This document shows, one piece after another, positions 1 to 3,927 of a stretch of DNA of 8,323 bases; the stretch's first letter is position 1; each line of letters opens with the position of its first letter. Location: the NCBI GenBank assembly GCA_023445705.1, contig JAEXKM010000272.1, positions 1 through 8,323 on the forward strand. Direction: 5' to 3'. The notes beneath the pieces are model-generated. The model was not told the DNA's origin. It did no database searches and was given only the letters and a program-made list of their open reading frames with translations. The position numbers and the translations under genes are program-made. Origin of the DNA: Pseudomonadota bacterium. GTDB lineage: Bacteria > Pseudomonadota > Alphaproteobacteria > Caulobacterales > Caulobacteraceae.

Positions 1-53
1 CCAGCGCTATGGCGAACAGCGAGCAGGATCGGCGCCAGGGGGCTGGGCCTCAC
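1..53 (-). CDS. Possible 5' end of an unidentified gene, truncated by window edge
   Basis: Reading the minus strand, a GTG at 53-51 overlaps the TGA stop of the DUF883 gene (a GTGA junction), and the frame stays open to the window edge, giving about 17 codons (VRPSPLAPILLAVRHSA). Thirteen of the seventeen third positions are G or C, as expected for a coding frame in this genome, while the ATG frame starting at 60 hits TAG after 17 codons. Four-base stop/start overlaps are typical of translationally coupled genes. In related bacteria DUF883 genes are often followed by a small YqjE/holin-like membrane protein, but the few residues visible do not identify one. No strong Shine-Dalgarno is visible, so this is tentative. 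Confidence 0.3.
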   Translation of the reverse strand, partial: MRPSPLAPILLAVRHSA

Positions 54-457
54 CGATCATCCCGAAGATAGACGACGTTGGACCGGCCCGAGCTGATCAG
101 GTGCCCGATCAGGAAGCCGGCGAGGGCGGCGGCCCCCAGGGCGATATAGGGACGTTCGTGAACGAACACGTCGGCTTCGCCGGCCCGGGTCTTGGCTTCA
201 GCCTTCAGACGTCCGTACTGCCGCTCGGCCTCGACGCGAGCCTTGCCGACCTTGTCTTCGACGACGGCGCGGGCGTCGCGGGCGAAGGTGGTCGCCGCTT
301 CGGCCAAGGCGCCGGACGCAGCGACGGCGCTCTTCTGCGCGCGCTTGGCCGCCCGCTTGGTCTCGGCGCGCACATCGGCGGCGGCGTCCTGCAGGGTTTC
401 GCTGGCGTCCCGCACGGCGTCGCGGGCCTTGGCTTCGGGTTCGTAGATGTTGGTCAT
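50..457 (-). CDS. DUF883 (ElaB/YqjD-like) C-tail-anchored membrane protein
   Basis: A 135-residue protein: residues about 8-98 are a highly charged Ala/Lys/Arg/Glu-rich helix (probable amphipathic or coiled-coil region), followed by the family signature VHERPYIALGAAALAGFLIG (99-118), a single membrane segment at about 103-121, and a short polar tail. That is the DUF883 plan; characterised E. coli members ElaB and YqjD are inner-membrane proteins made in stationary phase/stress, and YqjD binds ribosomes. The same role here is inference. I chose ATG 457 rather than the in-frame GTG at 475 because the Shine-Dalgarno CGGAGAG (463-469) sits 5 nt before the ATG and would lie inside the longer reading. 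An EcfG-type promoter lies about 70 bases upstream. The stop overlaps a possible next gene. Confidence 0.88.
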   Translation of the reverse strand: MTNIYEPEAKARDAVRDASETLQDAAADVRAETKRAAKRAQKSAVAASGALAEAATTFARDARAVVEDKVGKARVEAERQYGRLKAEAKTRAGEADVFVHERPYIALGAAALAGFLIGHLISSGRSNVVYLRDDR

Positions 458-523
458 CGGGACTCTCCGTTTCACGGGCGCGCGCCCAGGCGCCGGCGTT
501 GTCGCGGTTGCTGGAACTTTTGA

Positions 524-548
524 AACGGAGCGCCTGCGCGCCGGTTCC
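524..548 (-). promoter_or_regulatory. EcfG/SigT-type general stress response promoter
   Basis: On the minus strand there is GGAAC (548-544), a 16-base spacer, and CGTT (527-524), an exact match to the known alphaproteobacterial EcfG (SigT in Caulobacter) consensus GGAAC-N16/17-cGTT. It points at the DUF883 gene; transcription would begin near 515-518, leaving a leader of about 60 bases before ATG 457. Both elements are seen directly; sigma-factor use is inferred from the consensus and from the stress association of DUF883 proteins. No transcript evidence is available here. Confidence 0.72.
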
Positions 549-677
549 GTTAACCGACCGCTTTAGCGGCGCCGGTCGCCCTGCGGCCTGTCACACGCCT
601 TTTTCGTAGGCGCCGCATAATCGTCATTGCGATGCAGCAGAATAAGGGTAGGTGAATTTTGCAGATGCTCAGTAGCG

Positions 678-695
678 TGACCCAAGTCGGGGTCA
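678..695. promoter_or_regulatory. Inverted repeat TGACCC-N6-GGGTCA ahead of small gene
   Basis: Perfect 6-bp arms with a 6-base centre lie 17 bases before the ATG at 712 and just before its likely Shine-Dalgarno (GAGG, 700-703). It could be a dimeric regulator's operator or a leader hairpin; no regulator family is recognised. The rest of 476-711 holds the stress promoter on the other strand, and I see no convincing sigma-70-type promoter for the plus-strand gene. Confidence 0.35.
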
Positions 696-711
696 GAATG
701 AGGCAGTTCCT

Positions 712-924
712 ATGATCATGACGTCCCTTCGAGTGTTTCCTGGTCTGTTCGTCGGACGCCGTGAAGTGGTCCAGGCTGTGGAAAGCCCGCAGTTCTCTGC
801 TGAAGAGGCGGGATCGGCGTTTCTGTGCGGCGCGTGTGAAGAGGTCGTGCTGACCAGCCGCGAACGCGAAGACCTGCGCGACGTCGTCGTGCGCTGCCGC
901 TGCGGCGAATACAACCAGCTCTGA
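712..924 (+). CDS. Small zinc-ribbon-like protein of unknown function
   Basis: A 70-residue protein with four cysteines arranged as C39-x2-C42 (LCGAC) and C62-x-C64 (RCRCG), about 20 residues apart, which suggests a small zinc-binding ribbon. Residues 1-35 show no motif I recognise; there is no signal peptide or clear membrane segment. GAGG at 700-703 is 8 bases before ATG 712, which favours this start over the ATG at 718. Third codon positions are strongly GC in the second half, supporting real coding over the antisense frame at 693-914. It stands alone on the plus strand, converging on the protease gene with a shared hairpin at the junction. Function is unknown; a small nucleic-acid-binding or metal-sensing role is conceivable but not shown. 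Confidence 0.68.
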   Translation: MIMTSLRVFPGLFVGRREVVQAVESPQFSAEEAGSAFLCGACEEVVLTSREREDLRDVVVRCRCGEYNQL

Positions 925-933
925 GAAGAGCCC

Positions 934-964
934 GGCTGGATCGTCAGATCGAGACGATCCAGCC
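934..964. terminator. Hairpin between convergent genes, overlapping protease 3' end
   Basis: Perfect 12-bp arms (934-945 GGCTGGATCGTC and 953-964) enclose a 7-base loop. The hairpin begins 9 bases after the zinc-ribbon stop and contains the last six codons and the stop of the protease gene. Neither side has a T-run, so it is not a canonical intrinsic terminator; it may end or stabilise transcripts from both directions. Confidence 0.55.
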
Positions 965-2557
965 CTCGGTCAGGGTCGCAGAATCGACATTGACCAGCAC
1001 CATCTGAGCGCCGCCGCTCAGGGAAATCACCACATCGGCTCCGACCTGCGCGACGCTGAAGCTCGCGCCCTCGCTGACCAGCACCCGGTCGCCCTCGGCC
1101 CGGCTGAAGTCCATGATGCGGTCCAGCCCCGCTTCGCCCCAGATGTGGAAGCTGTCGGCCCCGCCGCCGCCCCAGATGGTGTCGTCGCCGCGGTCACCGG
1201 AAATCCAGTCGTCGCCGTCTTCGCCATAGATGACGTCGTTGTCCTGGCCGCCGCGGATCAGGTCGGCGCCCCGGCCGCCGAACAGGGTGTCGTCGCCCAT
1301 GTTGCCGTAGACGATGTCGTCGCCGTCTTCGCCATAGAGCAGGTCGTTGTTCTGGCCGCCCACGACCCAGTCGTCGCCCGCGCCGCCATACTCGGTGTCA
1401 TTGCCCATGTTGCCGTGGATGTCGTCGAAGCCGGAACCGCCGACGATGTAGTCGTCGCCGGCCTCGCCGCGCAGGAAGTTCGAACCTTCGCCGCCATAGA
1501 TCGTGTCGTTGCCGGCCCCGCCCCACAGGGCGTTGTCGGCGGCGTTTCCGGTGATCAGGTCCGAGCCTGAACCGCCGATGGCGTTCTCGATAGTCACGCC
1601 CTGGGCGATGGCGACGTTGCCGGTCAGGCCGCCGACATTGGAGAACGCGCCCTCACGCAGATCGATGACCTGGTCCTGAGAGAAACCCGAGAAGTCGAAG
1701 GTGTCGCGCCCGCCCGCGTCCCACACCGCGAAGATCAATTTCGAGCTGGAGGCCGCGGCGTCGAACCACGGCCGGCCGGCGTTCGAGTTGAAGCCATAGG
1801 TCGTGTCGCCCGTGCGGGTCGACATGTTGGCCCCGTACTCCATTTGGGCGGCGGCGATGTCGTCGAGCTGGGGCGCGGCGGCGTACCGGCCGCCGTAATA
1901 GGCGCCCGTGCTGGCCTCCCCGAAGTAGCTCATCACCGTGTACTGGCGCGAGTCCTCGTAATAGAGCGCGTCGTTGGCGTAGGTGGGCGAGCCGTCCGCC
2001 TCGTAGGAGCCGGGATGGTCCAGTCCGATCGCGTGACCCAGCTCGTGGACGAGGACCATGGTCCCGTAGTTGCCGAGCGCCGGGGCCGCGTTCGTGCCCT
2101 TGGTGATGTTGACCCAGACGTCGCCGGAAGCCGAGCTGCTGGCCGTCGAGCCGGGATAGTAGGCGAACGCGGCGGCGCTCTCGCGGCCGGTCGTATAGTT
2201 GCCCAGCAGGATCGTGGCGTCGTTCGAATAGGCGCCATCGCCGCTGGCGCCCGCCCCGACGCGTACGAACGTGATGTTGGCGACGTCCGACCAACCGGCC
2301 AGGGCCTGCTCGGCCTGGGCGATCTGCGCGGTCGTGAAGCGCATGAAGCCAGAGGTCCCGTCCGGCATCGTCGCTGCGCTGGCGCGGAAGGCGTAGGTTA
2401 CGGTGGCGGGGACCCCCAACTGATAGGACCAGCCGGGTTCGCCGTGGGTGAGATTGGTCGCCGCCTGGCCGATGGTCAGGCTTTGCTTGCCGCCCGCCAG
2501 GCCGCCGCGCTGGTCGGCGTTCAGCATCGAGCTAAGGGTTTCAGATGCGTCGAGCAT
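944..2557 (-). CDS. Secreted serralysin-like M10 metalloprotease with RTX repeats
   Basis: A 537-residue zinc endopeptidase predicted to be exported by a type I (ABC) system. The catalytic domain (about 30-235) carries HELGHAIGLDH at 171-181: zinc ligands H171, H175, H181 and catalytic E172. The Met-turn VMSYF (208-212) supplies M209 and the tyrosine Y211 typical of serralysins. A Peptidase_M10_C/RTX beta-roll follows, with GGxGxD-type calcium repeats at about 328-465, and a C-terminal region ending in EGWIVSI that resembles an uncleaved type I secretion signal. There is no Sec signal peptide and no cysteine, as is usual for such proteins. The start is uncertain: ATG 2557 has no strong Shine-Dalgarno and an in-frame ATG lies at 2527. 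No type I transporter or serralysin inhibitor gene is adjacent. Caulobacter's S-layer-associated protease Sap belongs to the same broad family; orthology is not claimed. Confidence 0.92.
   Translation of the reverse strand: MLDASETLSSMLNADQRGGLAGGKQSLTIGQAATNLTHGEPGWSYQLGVPATVTYAFRASAATMPDGTSGFMRFTTAQIAQAEQALAGWSDVANITFVRVGAGASGDGAYSNDATILLGNYTTGRESAAAFAYYPGSTASSSASGDVWVNITKGTNAAPALGNYGTMVLVHELGHAIGLDHPGSYEADGSPTYANDALYYEDSRQYTVMSYFGEASTGAYYGGRYAAAPQLDDIAAAQMEYGANMSTRTGDTTYGFNSNAGRPWFDAAASSSKLIFAVWDAGGRDTFDFSGFSQDQVIDLREGAFSNVGGLTGNVAIAQGVTIENAIGGSGSDLITGNAADNALWGGAGNDTIYGGEGSNFLRGEAGDDYIVGGSGFDDIHGNMGNDTEYGGAGDDWVVGGQNNDLLYGEDGDDIVYGNMGDDTLFGGRGADLIRGGQDNDVIYGEDGDDWISGDRGDDTIWGGGGADSFHIWGEAGLDRIMDFSRAEGDRVLVSEGASFSVAQVGADVVISLSGGAQMVLVNVDSATLTEGWIVSI
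1163..1576 (-). repeat. RTX nonapeptide repeats with 36-residue superperiod
   Basis: This segment codes for protease residues about 328-465, made of calcium-binding nonapeptides (GGxGxDxhx). Above the 9-residue unit there is a 36-residue (108-bp) period: HGNMG (381), YGNMG (417) and SGDRG (453) are equally spaced, as are GGQNND (400) and GGQDND (436). At DNA level a 23-base string at 1208-1230 recurs exactly at 1316-1338, 108 bases away. This points to internal duplication of four-repeat blocks. Confidence 0.85.
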
Positions 2558-2579
2558 GAAATGGGCAATCCCAGGACCG

Positions 2580-2598
2580 GGAAGCTAGAAGTGCTTCC
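2580..2598. promoter_or_regulatory. Inverted repeat GGAAGC-N7-GCTTCC upstream of protease
   Basis: Perfect 6-bp arms with a 7-base centre lie 22 bases before the protease ATG at 2557, inside the 86-base gap to the upstream gene. It could be an operator or a leader hairpin near a start that lacks a good Shine-Dalgarno. No regulator is recognised. Confidence 0.33.
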
Positions 2599-2626
2599 GT
2601 CGGCCGGCAACAAGTACTGATAAGAC

Positions 2627-2648
2627 CCTAGGCCCCAGTCGGCCTAGG
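2627..2648 (-). terminator. Hairpin at the end of the kinase-receiver gene
   Basis: Perfect 8-bp arms (CCTAGGCC at 2627-2634 and GGCCTAGG at 2641-2648) flank a 6-base loop. The TAG stop of the kinase-receiver gene lies within one arm. On the minus strand it is followed by GTCTTATC rather than a T-run, so termination may be partial and some readthrough into the protease gene 86 bases on is possible. Confidence 0.5.
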
Positions 2649-3741
2649 CGGCTGCGGGCTCGCTGAGGTTTTCCTGCAGGGCCCGGAGCAGGTTCTCCGG
2701 CTTCATCGGCTTTTCGACCACGCCATTCATTCCGGCCTTCAGGTAGCCGGCGGCGTCTTCCGGATCGGCGTTGGCGGTCAGGGCGATGATCGGCACCCGG
2801 CCGGGCGGGCCGGGCAGGGCGCGGATCTCCCGCGTGGCGGTGACCCCGTCCATCCGAGGCATCTTGATGTCCATCAGGATCAGGTCGAAGCGGCCGGTGC
2901 GGGCGGCTTCCAGCGCCTCCACGCCGTCGGTGGCCGACTCCGACGTGCAGTCGAACATCTCGCAAAGCGTCTCGGCGACCATCCGGTTGGTTGCGTTGTC
3001 GTCCACGACCAGGATGTGGGCGTTGCGTTCGGGCTGGCCCAGTCCCTCGTCTTCCGGCTCTGCTTCGCGCGCGGTGGGGACGTCGAGCTCGAAGACCAGA
3101 GTCTCGCCGGCGCCGACATTGGGTTCGGCCCGAACCTCGCCGCCCAGGGTTTCCACGATGTTGCGCCCCAGGGCGACGCCCAGGGCGGTTTCCAGGCCGA
3201 ACAACGCCTCGATCTCGCGTAGATCCAGCGCCCGGTCGCCCATGGCGCGCTCGGCGCCGCCGCGGATGCGGCCCTCCAGGCGGGTCATGTCGCCGTTGGC
3301 GGTCGCCTTCAAGGTCGCCTCGACCGCCCCGCGGCGCAGCCCCGCAAGGGCCTGGGCGATGAAGGCGTCGAACACCTGGTGCATGCGCGAGGCGTCGACC
3401 ATCACCAGCGCGTCCGGATCTCCGTCATAGGAGACCAGCAAGGTCAGGCCGCTGTCGGTCGCGCGGTCCTGCCAGCGCGCCTGCACCTCGTCGGCCAAGG
3501 CGGCGGCGTGTTTCGGCTGCGGCTCGATCGAGAGTCCCTGGGTGGACGCGGTCTTCAGATCCTGCGAGGACGCCAGGATGTGACGGACGGTGCGCGCGGC
3601 CTCGGCCACGCCGGCGATGCAGGCTTGTGCGTCGGCGCCCATCGGCTGGCGCGCCAGGCGTTCGGCCAGCGCCAGAACGCCTTCCATCTGCTGATGGATT
3701 TCGCTGGTAACGCGCTCGAAGAAGAACTCGGGCAAAGACAT
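2644..3741 (-). CDS. Degenerate histidine-kinase-like protein with C-terminal receiver domain
   Basis: A 365-residue cytoplasmic signalling protein; numbering is from ATG 3741. Residues about 5-70 align with a HisKA dimerisation helix (FFFERVTSEIHQQMEGVLALAE), but the position of the phospho-accepting His holds Ser13; the nearest His is three residues on. Residues about 105-225 resemble a HATPase domain, with the N-box asparagines replaced (Ala126, Gln130), no DxGxG motif, and a recognisable C-terminal part (LGRNIVETLGGEVRAEP). The receiver domain (about 242-358) looks complete: acidic pair D247/D248, phospho-acceptor D291 in LILMDIKMPRMDG, T322 and K344. No sensor or membrane segment is seen. 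A TTG at 3744 directly precedes the ATG and has AGGA 9 bases before it, so either start is possible. Likely a phosphorelay receiver with a dimerising pseudokinase module rather than an active kinase; its partner is unknown. Confidence 0.85.
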   Translation of the reverse strand: MSLPEFFFERVTSEIHQQMEGVLALAERLARQPMGADAQACIAGVAEAARTVRHILASSQDLKTASTQGLSIEPQPKHAAALADEVQARWQDRATDSGLTLLVSYDGDPDALVMVDASRMHQVFDAFIAQALAGLRRGAVEATLKATANGDMTRLEGRIRGGAERAMGDRALDLREIEALFGLETALGVALGRNIVETLGGEVRAEPNVGAGETLVFELDVPTAREAEPEDEGLGQPERNAHILVVDDNATNRMVAETLCEMFDCTSESATDGVEALEAARTGRFDLILMDIKMPRMDGVTATREIRALPGPPGRVPIIALTANADPEDAAGYLKAGMNGVVEKPMKPENLLRALQENLSEPAAA

Positions 3742-3790
3742 CAAACGCCGGCGTCCTGGAATGACTTATGCTCAGCATGGGACTAAGCGC

Positions 3791-3805
3791 TTGAGGAGAC
3801 GTTAA
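3791..3805. promoter_or_regulatory. CtrA-box-like site TTGA-N7-TTAA
   Basis: The spacing and seven of eight bases match the Caulobacter CtrA consensus TTAA-N7-TTAA. It lies 50-64 bases before the ATG of the kinase-receiver gene, a sensible place for a promoter-bound regulator. One imperfect match to a short motif is weak evidence, so this is a candidate only. Confidence 0.25.
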
Positions 3806-3850
3806 ATTCCACCTGGATTCGGCGTCTGTGGATGCTGGGGCCAGCACGCC

Positions 3851-3868
3851 ATGTCGACTTTTCGACAT
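3851..3868. promoter_or_regulatory. Inverted repeat ATGTCGA-N4-TCGACAT
   Basis: Perfect 7-bp arms with a 4-base loop lie between the receptor terminator and the kinase-receiver gene, about 110 bases before that gene's start. A second small dyad, TGCTGG-GG-CCAGCA, is at 3833-3846. The symmetry suggests a protein-binding site, or a hairpin formed by readthrough. No known operator is matched. Confidence 0.35.
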
Positions 3869-3870
3869 CA

Positions 3871-3911
3871 AAACAAAAAGGGCGGCGGGTGACCCGCCGC
3901 CCTTTGTTTTT
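3871..3911. terminator. Strong bidirectional intrinsic terminator
   Basis: A perfect 13-bp stem (AAAGGGCGGCGGG at 3877-3889, CCCGCCGCCCTTT at 3893-3905) with a TGA loop is flanked by A-rich bases on the left and TTTGTTTTT on the right. It is therefore a hairpin plus T-run when read on either strand. It sits 22 bases after the receptor stop at 3928 on the minus strand, where it ends the receptor transcript. Confidence 0.9.
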
Positions 3912-3927
3912 CCTGCTCTACAGGGGT

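Noticed and set aside
513..517. A second GGAAC on the plus strand as a stress promoter for the zinc-ribbon gene
   Set aside because: No CGTT follows at 16-17 bases, and it is nearly 200 bases from that gene.
101..523. Plus-strand open frame opposite the DUF883 gene
   Set aside because: The minus strand has the DUF883 signature, a Shine-Dalgarno and a matching promoter; the plus frame is Gly-rich with none of these.
1163..1576. Regular repeats that might suggest a CRISPR or other DNA repeat array
   Set aside because: The repeats are in frame and encode RTX calcium-binding nonapeptides; there are no unique spacers.
1844..2620. Long plus-strand open frame opposite the protease gene
   Set aside because: It is antisense to a clear M10/RTX protein, has low-complexity Gly/Val/Arg-rich composition, and arises from GC-rich codon bias.
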